Assembly (NCBI GenBank): GCA_025355965.1
Contig: JANXYR010000079.1
Span: 1 to 64,000, forward strand
Direction: 5' to 3'
DNA length: 64,000 bases
Source: Geobacteraceae bacterium
Lineage (GTDB): Bacteria; Desulfobacterota; Desulfuromonadia; Geobacterales; Pseudopelobacteraceae
Part shown: in pieces, positions 28,902-38,797 of the stretch
How positions within the stretch are numbered: the first letter of the stretch is position 1
Layout: the number at the start of each line of letters is the position of its first letter
Made by a program: the position numbers and the translations under genes
The notes under the pieces: generated by a model
What the model saw: only the letters and a program-made list of their open reading frames with translations
The model's database searches: none
Told to the model about the DNA's origin: nothing

Positions 28902-29906
28902 GTGACATCAGATAACTTATTATCATTGGTTACACCTATCGAAATATATATGATGTTGCGTGGCTTCATTCCTGTTGTCACTATTGTAATCGTAGGAATA
29001 GTCATAGGCCGATGGGACTCCTCCAAGCACCAGAAAACCTTAATAAAACTGACAAATTATATATTTCTTCCCTGCCTTGCCTTTTCTGCACTACACAAAC
29101 ATGCTTTTGATCCTGCCGAAATATTTCGTATTGCCCTTGCCGTGCTAATAATAATAGCCGTTACCACGTTTGTTTCAGTTGCAGTATTGCGGCAAAAAAT
29201 CCGGGGAGGTTCGAAAAATATACTTGCCGCTGTTTATATGAGCAGTGGAACACTGTTGCTGCCACTCAGCTACGTACTCTTTGGTAATGAGGGGCTTGCA
29301 AAAGCGATATATTTTCATCTTTTTATCATTCTTGCCTATCATACGGTCGGACTCTGGATGGTCGATGGCAAGACCGATCTGAAAGTTGTTTTAAAGACAC
29401 CCTTTATCTACCTTATTGCTCTGGGGGTTGCAGCACGGATATTCCCTTTCTCAATGCCTGAAACCATCGAGGAATTTGCCTGGCTTTTCGAAAAAGGTAT
29501 TGATCTTACTGCGATGGGGGCGCTCCCGCTACTGCTTATAAGTTTCGGTTATCCTCTAGGACTTTTGAAATTTTCTGACGCAAGAGGCGGGTTAAAGGGG
29601 GGATTGTTAAGGGTCATAGTCGGTCCGACAGTTGCCTTGCTGGTAGTCTACATCTACAGAAAGACCGGCTTGATAAGCATGGAAAGGGGATACGATGTGC
29701 TGGGATACCTGGATCAGCGTACAACTGAAGCTATACTGGTTTTGGCGGCTGCCTTGCCGACCTCAAATTCTGCCATGCGATTGGTGGGGGATGAGGTAAA
29801 GGCCGGAAAAGCGGAAACAGGAACACTTCTGGTCAGTGCGATAACCTGCATTATAACAATCCCGGCTGTGCTGATGCTTATACTGATGTTTATTTTTACA
29901 GATTAA
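28902..29906 (+). CDS. AEC-family transporter
   Basis: 334 aa multi-TM; LTNYIFLPCLAFSALHKHAF, ALPTSNSAM; GTG start. Confidence 0.85.
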   Translation: MTSDNLLSLVTPIEIYMMLRGFIPVVTIVIVGIVIGRWDSSKHQKTLIKLTNYIFLPCLAFSALHKHAFDPAEIFRIALAVLIIIAVTTFVSVAVLRQKIRGGSKNILAAVYMSSGTLLLPLSYVLFGNEGLAKAIYFHLFIILAYHTVGLWMVDGKTDLKVVLKTPFIYLIALGVAARIFPFSMPETIEEFAWLFEKGIDLTAMGALPLLLISFGYPLGLLKFSDARGGLKGGLLRVIVGPTVALLVVYIYRKTGLISMERGYDVLGYLDQRTTEAILVLAAALPTSNSAMRLVGDEVKAGKAETGTLLVSAITCIITIPAVLMLILMFIFTD

Positions 29907-29919
29907 GGGCTGGTACATC

Positions 29920-30912
29920 ATGAACATCGTTTCAACTGAAATGCTCATTATCATACGGGCGGTACTTCCATCCTTCACCATTGCGCTCCTTGGTTTCATG
30001 CTCGGCAAGCTCGACAGCATGAGAGAGATGAACCAAAAAACCATCTCCAATATGGTTTATTACTTCTTCACGCCATGTCTTGTGTTTTCGTCCCTCCACA
30101 AAAGAAGTTTTGATTTTCAGGAGTTCGCCGTAATCGGCGGGGCAGCCTTACTGTTGATTGCCATAATGACGCCAGTGGCTTTTTTCTTTAAAAAACAGGC
30201 TGGTGTACGGGAAAACGGTTATGTTCTACCGATTATTTTTATGAATACCGGAAATATTTCACTCCCGATTGCGCTGCTTATGTTCGGCAACGAAGGACTG
30301 GCAAAATCCATCATGTTCCATATGATGAACATCCTTGTGCTTTACTCATATGGCGTATACCTGGTTAGCGGCAAATCTGATCTGATGCAATTTTTCAAGA
30401 TACCTGCTCTCTGGGCAACTATATTGGGCGTTGTGGCAGCAACATGCAATCCAGCGCTTCCAGGATTAGTCAGCGATAGCTATGACATTCTGAATAAAGG
30501 CATCGACGTGCTCGCACTAGGCGCTATTCCATTGCTCATCATCAATCTCGGTTATTCCATGAGTGATACAAAGCTTTCCACCTTAAAGGATGGCTTTACC
30601 GGTGCGACTCTGCGCCTGCTTGCAGGCCCGCTTTTGGCCTTCGGCTTGGTTTACGCTTACAGACTGATTGGCTGGATTCCTGCGTTTACTCAGGGTATGG
30701 ATCCTCTTACATCATTTGGATATCGTACTACTGAAGCGATCATTGTCATTAACGCAGCTATGCCTGGGCCAGTAATGGCATATTTGCTGAACGTAAAGTT
30801 TGACAACTGTCCTCAAAAAGCCGCTTCTATGCTGGCTGTTGGAACATTGGGGGGCATTGCTACAATACCGCTGATACTCAGCCTTATCACCCGATACATT
30901 GTCGGTGGGTGA
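29920..30912 (+). CDS. AEC-family transporter, second copy
   Basis: 330 aa multi-TM; ISNMVYYFFTPCLVFSSLHKRSF, NAAMPGPVMAYLL; paralogue of 28902. Confidence 0.85.
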   Translation: MNIVSTEMLIIIRAVLPSFTIALLGFMLGKLDSMREMNQKTISNMVYYFFTPCLVFSSLHKRSFDFQEFAVIGGAALLLIAIMTPVAFFFKKQAGVRENGYVLPIIFMNTGNISLPIALLMFGNEGLAKSIMFHMMNILVLYSYGVYLVSGKSDLMQFFKIPALWATILGVVAATCNPALPGLVSDSYDILNKGIDVLALGAIPLLIINLGYSMSDTKLSTLKDGFTGATLRLLAGPLLAFGLVYAYRLIGWIPAFTQGMDPLTSFGYRTTEAIIVINAAMPGPVMAYLLNVKFDNCPQKAASMLAVGTLGGIATIPLILSLITRYIVGG

Positions 30913-30974
30913 TTATGCGACTACCGCCAAAGAAGGATTTCCCATGAAAGTTACATTCATGGAACGGGGGATAA

Positions 30975-32243
30975 ATGCGCTATCCGCCTGACCAACTGCT
31001 ACAGTTGCGGGAACGCTGGAACTTGTCACTGATTGACCCGGTCACTGAATTGACGGTCGTAATCGAAGAATGCAAAACCTTCGGCGAATTATTACGCCTG
31101 CGCCTCACCACTATTGGACTGCTTTCAGGCAAGAGTGTTCCTCACATCACGGGTGTGGAAAAACTTGAAGCATGGCGAACCCGTCTGCATAATGAGTGGG
31201 TGGATACATGTGATACTCCGTTTGCCGACATTATTGCTGAATTGCGACTTTATGGCTTGTCCGAGATTATCAAGATTGAGGCTGCGCGGTACGAAATCAG
31301 GGATACTTACGACCTGCGCGGGGCATACTTGAAAGATGTGGTTTTTGCTGGCGCATATCTTGAAAATGCCCACTTCGAAGGCGCAGACCTGACCAAGTCA
31401 TGCTTAGCGGGGGCACGCTGCTTCGAGACTCATTTTGAGGACGCTTTGTGTGAGCATGCATCGTTCATGGGAGCGGAATGTCACTTTGCTACTTTTATCG
31501 GAGCTAACTGCGACCATGCCTCATTTGAACAGGCCGATTGCACCATGGTTCGTTTTGATCTTACTCGTCTCCGCCAGGCCTCTTTCGATGGCGCCACCTG
31601 CTTTGCTGCAATATTTAACGATGCCTATCTAAACCACGCCTCGCTTGAAACCATGCATATAAATCATCTAACACGCTTTGGTAAACCGGGAGAACAGAAC
31701 GAGGCAGAACGGTCTAAGCCATCACGTAAAAAGGAGACTACCGAGGGAGACGACTGGTATATCGTCGAACTTTTCCCTGTTTGGCTACAAGCCGCCGAAG
31801 TCAATTCAAAGATACGCCTCCTTCTCAAGTCACATGGCTATTTTTGGGAAGCGGATGAGTACCAATATCTGGAGATGGTCTGTAGGCGTCACGTTTTACA
31901 TCAGAGCAGGGTGAGTGAGTTTTTTGAATGGTTCTTTAAAGACCTGATGTTCGGTTACGGATTGAAGTGGAAACGCCCATTGATCAGCGTCCTGATCATC
32001 ATACTGTTATGGGCACTTGGTTTTACACTCCATTTCAGGTTAAACGTGTTGCATGATCTTTTTACCAGCATCGGCTACGGTCTCTACTATTCTGTAATAT
32101 CCTTTACGACGCTTGGATTTGGCAACGCGCCAGACCTGGAAGGTGTCTGGCCAAAGCTGTTACTCTGTTCCGAAGCACTGATCGGGACAATACTCATGCC
32201 GCTGTTCCTGCTGGCATACGCGAGAAAGATTTTACAGGATTGA
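30975..32243 (+). CDS. Pentapeptide-repeat protein fused to a two-TM K+-channel-like domain
   Basis: Repeats AYLENAHFEGADLTKSCLAGARCFETHFEDA...; C-terminal pore SVISFTTLGFGNAPD between TM helices. Confidence 0.85.
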   Translation: MRYPPDQLLQLRERWNLSLIDPVTELTVVIEECKTFGELLRLRLTTIGLLSGKSVPHITGVEKLEAWRTRLHNEWVDTCDTPFADIIAELRLYGLSEIIKIEAARYEIRDTYDLRGAYLKDVVFAGAYLENAHFEGADLTKSCLAGARCFETHFEDALCEHASFMGAECHFATFIGANCDHASFEQADCTMVRFDLTRLRQASFDGATCFAAIFNDAYLNHASLETMHINHLTRFGKPGEQNEAERSKPSRKKETTEGDDWYIVELFPVWLQAAEVNSKIRLLLKSHGYFWEADEYQYLEMVCRRHVLHQSRVSEFFEWFFKDLMFGYGLKWKRPLISVLIIILLWALGFTLHFRLNVLHDLFTSIGYGLYYSVISFTTLGFGNAPDLEGVWPKLLLCSEALIGTILMPLFLLAYARKILQD

Positions 32244-32294
32244 CACAACGATGGTTTGTGTTTTGCATTTATTCACTTTTATGGAGATACGGTT

Positions 32295-32744
32295 ATGATA
32301 TTTGATTCTTTAGATAACTTTCGGATGTATGTAGATCTTAATCCCGGGTTTTCAGATATTCAAACATTTCTATCAAAGACAGATTTGGCGGGGCTTGCCA
32401 TTGGTAAACATCCCATAAATGACAACGGTGGATATGCTTCAGTAAACGAGTACAACACCAAGTCAATTGAAGATTCCTTTATCGAATGTCACCGAAAGTT
32501 TATAGATGTTCAGATAATCGCCTGGGGCGAAGAGAAAATAGGTGTGACTCATAAACAGTTTTGCGTTGAACAGCCGTATGATGACGCAAAGGATTTACAA
32601 AAACTCACAGGGAAGCTTGATTTCATGACGTTATTGCCGGAATTGTTTGCGGTTTTCTTCCCTCATGATGCCCATGAGCCTGGCATTAGTAGTGGAGCAG
32701 GAGCAGTTGCTGTCAAGAAGATTGTATTTAAAATTCCTGTCTAA
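32295..32744 (+). CDS. YhcH/YjgK/YiaL family protein
   Basis: KHPINDNGGYASVNEYNTKSIEDSFIECHRKFIDVQIIAWGEEKIGV...FFPHDAHEPG. Confidence 0.88.
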   Translation: MIFDSLDNFRMYVDLNPGFSDIQTFLSKTDLAGLAIGKHPINDNGGYASVNEYNTKSIEDSFIECHRKFIDVQIIAWGEEKIGVTHKQFCVEQPYDDAKDLQKLTGKLDFMTLLPELFAVFFPHDAHEPGISSGAGAVAVKKIVFKIPV

Positions 32745-32783
32745 TTCCAAACTGTATTCAAGCTGACAAGTGGAGAGTGCCAT

Positions 32784-33521
32784 ATGAAACAGATTGGGAT
32801 CACTGGTGCTGCGGGCAATGTTGGATGCACACTCCAAAGAGGATTGGGTAACCTGTACGCACTTAGGCTATTCGATATTAAAGGTAGGAGATCTCCGGCA
32901 GGTGGAGAGGTTGTTCGAGTGGATGCCGGGGAACGAAGCCAACTTGCTGGTCTGTTCGATGGTCTGGATGTCCTTATCCACCTTGCTGGCAACCCTAGCC
33001 CAAGTGCCTTGAAAGAGTCAACCAGCCGCAATAACTTTGTCGCCACCAGCTATGTTTTTGAGGAAGCCAGGCAAGCGGGAGTTAAAAAGATCATCTTCGC
33101 CAGTTCCAATTTTTATCATGAAGGAGATATCGGAAAACTGCTGCATGGTCAGGACAAGGGGCATTTGATCACTCTGGACACGCCACCAACCCCTCAGTGC
33201 CTCTACGGAGAATCAAAGGTGTTCGGCGAGACCGTTGGCCGCCATCTTTCACATCTTGGTGTCCAGTTTGTTGCATTACGTATCGGCTGGACCGTCCCTG
33301 AGGACGATCCGGCGCTCTATCGCAGTCCATATATGCGTGCCGTTTTTTGCAGTAATCGTGACCTTGTCCAGGCTTTTTCGAGAGCTATTGAAATAGAGAC
33401 CGATTTCATGACGGCGTTTGCAGTAAGCAATAACAGTAGTGCCGTATTTGACCTCGAAGAAACAAGAAAAAAACTGGGCTTTATTCCGCAGGACAATGCT
33501 GAGAACTATGTCGGTGCGTAA
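32784..33521 (+). CDS. NAD-dependent epimerase/dehydratase family SDR (uronate-dehydrogenase-like)
   Basis: IGITGAAGNVGCTLQRGL..., LIHLAGNPSP, YGESKVFGE. Confidence 0.85.
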   Translation: MKQIGITGAAGNVGCTLQRGLGNLYALRLFDIKGRRSPAGGEVVRVDAGERSQLAGLFDGLDVLIHLAGNPSPSALKESTSRNNFVATSYVFEEARQAGVKKIIFASSNFYHEGDIGKLLHGQDKGHLITLDTPPTPQCLYGESKVFGETVGRHLSHLGVQFVALRIGWTVPEDDPALYRSPYMRAVFCSNRDLVQAFSRAIEIETDFMTAFAVSNNSSAVFDLEETRKKLGFIPQDNAENYVGA

Positions 33522-33541
33522 TCCTGATTGTAGTTAATAGA

Positions 33542-35071
33542 TCAATTCGTCTTCCGATCCAGACTCCGATACTGAATAGCCTCGGCGATATGTTGCTCAT
33601 GAATGGAAACAGTGCCGTCAAGGTCGGCAATGGTGCGTGCTACTTTGAGGATGCGGGTGTAGGTCCGGGCAGAAAAGCCGAGGCGATCGGTCACCAACTC
33701 CAGCATGCGATTGCCGGAGGCGTCCAGCTCGCAATATTTTTTGATGAAGCGGGGCGTCATCTGGGCGTTGCAATGGATTTTGGTGCCTTTGTAGCGCTCA
33801 AGTTGGATTTCCCGGGAGTGTTCAACCCGCTTGGCTATTGCTGCCGAACTTTCAGCTTCACCCCGATCGGCCAGATCGCGATATTTAACTGCGGGGACTT
33901 CGATATGGATGTCGATTCGGTCAAGAAGCGGGCCGGAGATGCGTGAACGGTAACGATGAATGGCAACCGGGGTGCAGGTACAGGGATGGGTCGGGTCGGA
34001 AAGATAACCACACGGACAGGGATTCATGGCAGCCACCAGCATGACACGCGCCGGGTAGGTCAACGATAGCAGCGAGCGGGATATGGTAACTTTGCCATCT
34101 TCAAGCGGTTGCCGCAATACTTCTAGAACGTTTTTCTTGAACTCCGGCAACTCGTCTAAAAACAGGACTCCATTGTGCGCCAGGGATACCTCACCCGGCT
34201 TCGGAGTTGTGCCGCCACCGATCAGCCCAACATCAGAGATAGTGTGATGAGGAGCCCGGAAAGGTCGAACCGCTAGTAGCGCCCGTTCCTTTTCCAGCAT
34301 GCCGCTGACACTGAAGATCTTGGTCGTCTCGATCGCCTCGTCAAATGACATACGCGGCAAAATCGTCGGGATACGGCGGGCGATCATCGTCTTTCCGGAG
34401 CCTGGTGGGCCGATCATAAGAATATTATGCGAACCACTTGCCGCTATTTCCAAGGCACGCTTGGCATTCTCCTGCCCCTTGACCTCGCTGAAATCCTCAC
34501 CATATTCACAACCACTGGTAAACAGCGCCTGCAGGTCAACCCGGCAAGGTTCAATAATCTCCCGCCCACTCAAAAATTCAACAACTTGGGAAAGAGACGT
34601 GGCACCGATAACGTCAATCCCTTCGACTACTGCCGCTTCAGGGGCGTTTTCCGCCGGCAGGATCAGGCCGACCAGACCGGCACGCTTGGCGGCAACCGCC
34701 ATCGACAGTGCACCACGAATAGCTTTAAGTCCGCCATCCAGAGATAATTCGCCCAGCAGAATATAATCGTGAAGCCGAATACCCTTGATGATACCAGTGG
34801 CGGCCAAAATACCGATCGAAATCGGCAGATCGTAAGCGGTGCCCTCTTTTTTGATATCGGCCGGGGCAAGGTTCGCGGTGATACGCCTCGCCGGGAAGTC
34901 ATAACCGGAGTTTTTAAGCGCTGCCTTAACGCGATCCTTGCTTTCCTTGACGGCACCATCCGGTAGTCCGACAGTAGCAAAGGCGGGCAAACCTGGAGCA
35001 ATATCAATCTCGACATCGACCATTATTGCATCAATACCGATCAGGGCACTGCTGAAAACTTTTGCGAGCAC
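33542..35071 (-). CDS. comM: ComM / YifB Mg-chelatase-like AAA ATPase
   Basis: 509 aa; [36 protein letters not shown]. Confidence 0.96.
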   Translation of the reverse strand: MLAKVFSSALIGIDAIMVDVEIDIAPGLPAFATVGLPDGAVKESKDRVKAALKNSGYDFPARRITANLAPADIKKEGTAYDLPISIGILAATGIIKGIRLHDYILLGELSLDGGLKAIRGALSMAVAAKRAGLVGLILPAENAPEAAVVEGIDVIGATSLSQVVEFLSGREIIEPCRVDLQALFTSGCEYGEDFSEVKGQENAKRALEIAASGSHNILMIGPPGSGKTMIARRIPTILPRMSFDEAIETTKIFSVSGMLEKERALLAVRPFRAPHHTISDVGLIGGGTTPKPGEVSLAHNGVLFLDELPEFKKNVLEVLRQPLEDGKVTISRSLLSLTYPARVMLVAAMNPCPCGYLSDPTHPCTCTPVAIHRYRSRISGPLLDRIDIHIEVPAVKYRDLADRGEAESSAAIAKRVEHSREIQLERYKGTKIHCNAQMTPRFIKKYCELDASGNRMLELVTDRLGFSARTYTRILKVARTIADLDGTVSIHEQHIAEAIQYRSLDRKTN

Positions 35072-35093
35072 GAATAACCCCCCAATGTTGCTG

Positions 35094-35891
35094 TTAAGGT
35101 TTTAGCATTATAAAGCCCATCTGGCGCCCCGACTCTTCCTTATCCCTGCGATACGAGAAAAATTGTTCACTGTGACAGCAGACACACTGATCGGAGATTT
35201 GAATCGCATCTGATGTGAGACCGGCTTGCATCAGCAGTTCGCGGTTGGCAGCGGCCAGATCGAGTTGCCACTTGCCGGGATTAGTCGACTCTGCACACGA
35301 ATCCCAAGGTATACCACTTTTTTGGAAAGCCTGTCTGACTGGTTCATCAACTTCGTAGCAGCATTTTTTTATGCAAGGGCCTATCGCAGCTTGAATTTGG
35401 CCAGAATCTGAACCAAATTCCGACTGCATACCGGCCACCGCCTTTAAAACCAGTCTGTCAGCGGTACCTTTCCAACCGGCGTGAACAACGGCTATGATCT
35501 TTTTGTCAGGATCACAGAGCAGGATAGGGGCACAGTCCGCTACACAAACACCTATCATGACGTTCGGTTGATTGGTAATGACTGCATCTCCCTCTACGGA
35601 AAGGAAATGGCTGAAATCTTCATTTGCTTCGTTGATTACCAGAATGTCACTGCCATGGACCTGACGCGGGGTAACCAGCGCCTCTTGGTTGACACCAAAG
35701 GCGCGGGCAAGAAGACTGCGGTTCCCCTCAACAGTTGCCTGCTGGTCCTGCGTGTTCATCCCCAGGTTAAGCGAGTTATAGGGGGGGCGAGAGACACCTT
35801 CATGGCGGGTAGTAAAGCCTTGTGTTGAGCATTGTGCCCCTGGAAAATTTACTTCAACATATTGGATACGGCCGATACGATTCATCTGCAT
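35094..35891 (-). CDS. pgeF: PgeF/YfiH (LACC1-like) multicopper-oxidase-fold protein
   Basis: [55 protein letters not shown]. Confidence 0.93.
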   Translation of the reverse strand: MQMNRIGRIQYVEVNFPGAQCSTQGFTTRHEGVSRPPYNSLNLGMNTQDQQATVEGNRSLLARAFGVNQEALVTPRQVHGSDILVINEANEDFSHFLSVEGDAVITNQPNVMIGVCVADCAPILLCDPDKKIIAVVHAGWKGTADRLVLKAVAGMQSEFGSDSGQIQAAIGPCIKKCCYEVDEPVRQAFQKSGIPWDSCAESTNPGKWQLDLAAANRELLMQAGLTSDAIQISDQCVCCHSEQFFSYRRDKEESGRQMGFIMLKP

Positions 35892-36006
35892 TGTACTTCC
35901 TCCAACCCGATAAACGGGATAAGTGCGTTAACGAAGTTGTCTTATGCCACGAACCGCAGAAAACAACTTCTAACTTACTAAAATTCCTTTTGCCTTCTGG
36001 ACCAAA

Positions 36007-36612
36007 TTAGGCTTTACTGCTGTTGCGTTGTCGCCAGATGTATACCGCTACCAGAGCGGCACTGAACAGAACAACCCAAAGTAGTGCCTTATGTGAATAC
36101 TGCATAATCAGCTGTTGGTTCTCGCCGATTGCATAGCCGATCAACGTCAGGATAGTACACCAGATACCGGCACCAAGAAGAGTATAAACGGTAAATTTGA
36201 GGTGGTTCATCCCCGCTACACCGGCCGGAATTGAAATTAGATGACGAATTACCGGCAGGAGACGGCCGATGAAGGTAGATATCTCACCATGCTGCAAAAA
36301 GAACCGCTCTACCCTTTCGAATTTGTCAGGCGGAATCAGTACGTACTTGCCATATTTGAGGATCAGCGGCCGACCGAGATAGTGAGAAACGTAATAGTTG
36401 GCATATGCCCCGATCATACTGCCGACTGTGCCGCACAGAATGGCAACCCCCATGTTCATCTTACCCTGATAGGCCAGATATCCGGCAGGCGGCATAACCA
36501 GCTCACTCGGCACCGGAATGATTGAGCTTTCCATGGCCATCAGCAGTACAATACCGGGGTAACCCATCGTACCAATCGTGTCCAACAACCACTGGATAAG
36601 GGTGTGTATCAA
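36007..36612 (-). CDS. DedA-family membrane protein
   Basis: MESSIIPVPSELVMPPAGYLA, IGRLLPVIRHLISIPAGVAGM; TTG start at 36612 with upstream GGGAG preferred over the longer ORF. Confidence 0.87.
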   Translation of the reverse strand: MIHTLIQWLLDTIGTMGYPGIVLLMAMESSIIPVPSELVMPPAGYLAYQGKMNMGVAILCGTVGSMIGAYANYYVSHYLGRPLILKYGKYVLIPPDKFERVERFFLQHGEISTFIGRLLPVIRHLISIPAGVAGMNHLKFTVYTLLGAGIWCTILTLIGYAIGENQQLIMQYSHKALLWVVLFSAALVAVYIWRQRNSSKA

Positions 36613-36699
36613 GCAAACTCCCTTCGTAAATAGATTAGGATGCCCTTTATACCCCAACTGAACCATTCGGGCAACAGCAGATAAAAAGGAGAAATAACA

Positions 36700-37110
36700 A
36701 TGACAAGGCTGGTAAAAGGATTTCTGGTTATTATCTGTCTGACTTTGACCGCCTGTGCCACCCAGACAGGCCTTAGTGAAGAATTCGATCGGAGCGTGAA
36801 AGAATATAACCGCTTGCTCCGATGGCATGAGATTGAAAGCGCCGGTGTTACCTACATTGATCCGGAACTGCGGGAAGATTATCTGAATCAGGCTGAAACT
36901 CTGAAAAAAAGAGGCCTATCCGTTACTGATTTTCGCATACTCTCCTCTAAATACATTCCGGATAAAAAGTCAGGTGATGTGATTGCTGAATTCGATTATT
37001 ACATTCTGCCTTCAAACAGAATAAAAACGATTTCGTATCGCCAAGATTGGGTCTATCAGGAGAGCATCAAAAGCTGGAAACTTAAAAGCAAGTTGCCGGT
37101 CTTCGAATAA
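36700..37110 (+). CDS. Small lipoprotein, unknown function
   Basis: Lipobox LTLTACATQ. Confidence 0.75.
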   Translation: MTRLVKGFLVIICLTLTACATQTGLSEEFDRSVKEYNRLLRWHEIESAGVTYIDPELREDYLNQAETLKKRGLSVTDFRILSSKYIPDKKSGDVIAEFDYYILPSNRIKTISYRQDWVYQESIKSWKLKSKLPVFE

Positions 37111-37126
37111 CCAGGAATTATCAAGC

Positions 37127-38041
37127 ATGACACTATCTGAGCAGATTCAACATTTTACTGACTATCTTCAAACCGAGCGTGATGTGTCACCGCACACGGT
37201 GGCTGCCTATAGTAGTGACCTGTCGCAACTGTTGACATTCGTTATGCGTGAAAAAGGAGAGACTGCCTCCGCTCAAGACGTTGACCATCTGCTCCTCAGG
37301 CGCTTTCTGGCCGGACTTTCAAAGGACGCCAAGAAAAGCTCCATTGGCCGTAAACTGGCTGCAATTCGTTCGTTTTTCCGCTTCCTGCTCCGACGCGGCT
37401 CTATTGCCGGAAACCCTGCCGAACTGGTCGCAACGCCAAAAAAAGAGCAGCGACTACCGTTTCATCTCGATATCGATCAGGCTACGACTTTGATGGAAGC
37501 ACCTGACGACCAGCAAAAATACGCCCTGCGCGACCGAGCAATTCTGGAACTGCTTTATTCAAGCGGTCTCCGTGTCTCCGAGCTTACCGGTCTGGATATT
37601 GATGGCCTTGATCTGGTTGGTGGCATGGTGCGAGTGACCGGGAAGGGAGGGAAGGAGCGCATTGTCCCGGTTGGCAGTCGCGCCCTGCAAGCACTACGAA
37701 GCTATCTGGAGACAAGGGGCGATTATGTGTCTAAAGGCGCTCTTTTTCTCAACACTCGCGGTGGCCGCATCAACCGCCGTAGCGTTGCAAGGGTCGTAGA
37801 TGCCCATGTCACCAGAATCGCGGCATTCAAGCGTATCTCACCACACACCCTCAGGCACACCTTTGCCACCCACATGCTGGAGGGGGGTGCAGATCTACGC
37901 GCCATTCAGGAGCTGCTCGGTCACGCTTCACTCTCCACCACACAGAAATACACCCATGTTAGCATCGACCGACTGATGGAAGTCTACGATAAAGCCCACC
38001 CTAAGGCCCACCCTAAGGCCCATACTAAAAGCGGGGAATAA
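37127..38041 (+). CDS. xerC: Tyrosine recombinase XerC
   Basis: Phage_int_SAM N-terminus, R...[39 protein letters not shown]; short AHPK repeat tail. Confidence 0.93.
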   Translation: MTLSEQIQHFTDYLQTERDVSPHTVAAYSSDLSQLLTFVMREKGETASAQDVDHLLLRRFLAGLSKDAKKSSIGRKLAAIRSFFRFLLRRGSIAGNPAELVATPKKEQRLPFHLDIDQATTLMEAPDDQQKYALRDRAILELLYSSGLRVSELTGLDIDGLDLVGGMVRVTGKGGKERIVPVGSRALQALRSYLETRGDYVSKGALFLNTRGGRINRRSVARVVDAHVTRIAAFKRISPHTLRHTFATHMLEGGADLRAIQELLGHASLSTTQKYTHVSIDRLMEVYDKAHPKAHPKAHTKSGE

Positions 38042-38098
38042 GTCGCCTTACTCCCCGCCGTTGATTAAATTGTAATGGCATGCTGCCACTTAGCACCA

Positions 38099-38785
38099 TC
38101 AGCCGATTTTGACTTCTACCTTATCACCTTCACTCACCTTGAGCTTTTTCTCTATTCCGGGGCCAACAACAACTGAGCCATCATATTGGTGGTCCATTTC
38201 TTTCAAGATCATAACCGGAAAGGTGCCGCTGGTGCCTGCAGCAGTATTTGTCAGGATCAGTTTTTTGAAGGGAGTCTTGTAATAGTCCGAGATATATTGA
38301 GATGTAGACTGGCTGACGGCAACCATGCCTAGTGCATCGAAACTCGCACTGGTCTCTTTGTTGGCCAGGTGGCTGATTTTCATCCGCAGCAGGCCTTCGC
38401 CAGACCCTGAGTCTTCTGTAGCTGGTGATTGGACAGATGAAGGAACATCGCTTGGAAGTTTTGCTTCGAGCTTTTTCACTGCGAGTTTAAGCGTTATCGA
38501 CAGAATCTGAAGATTTATGCCGTTGGCACATAACAGAAAGAGCATCGCTCCCGGAAACGCTTTAACAAGGACGTGACCGTCTGTATAGCGAAAATCCAGA
38601 AGATCAAGCGTTTGAGATATTTGCAGACCATGGGTACACTCCAGGGTCAATGAGGCCGCCTGCTTTAGTGATGCTGCATCAATAAGAGCAGAACATGCGT
38701 GTGCAAGCACCTCTCCTTTGGGACTAAAGAGAGCACTGCCCATAACGCCATCTACGCTGTTTATATGTTGCAGGATGTCCTTCAT
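38099..38785 (-). CDS. Roadblock/LC7 (MglB-like) domain protein
   Basis: INSVDGVMGSALFSPKGEVLAHACSALIDAASLKQAASLTL. Confidence 0.65.
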   Translation of the reverse strand: MKDILQHINSVDGVMGSALFSPKGEVLAHACSALIDAASLKQAASLTLECTHGLQISQTLDLLDFRYTDGHVLVKAFPGAMLFLLCANGINLQILSITLKLAVKKLEAKLPSDVPSSVQSPATEDSGSGEGLLRMKISHLANKETSASFDALGMVAVSQSTSQYISDYYKTPFKKLILTNTAAGTSGTFPVMILKEMDHQYDGSVVVGPGIEKKLKVSEGDKVEVKIG

Positions 38786-38797
38786 GATACGGTTCCC

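Noticed and set aside
37127-38041. XerC-like recombinase considered as the integrase of the cassette array or of the comM island
   Set aside because: It reads as standard XerC (about 300 aa, no recognisable IntI-specific insertion), sits among housekeeping genes and is about 9 kb from the cassettes; no evidence ties it to either region.
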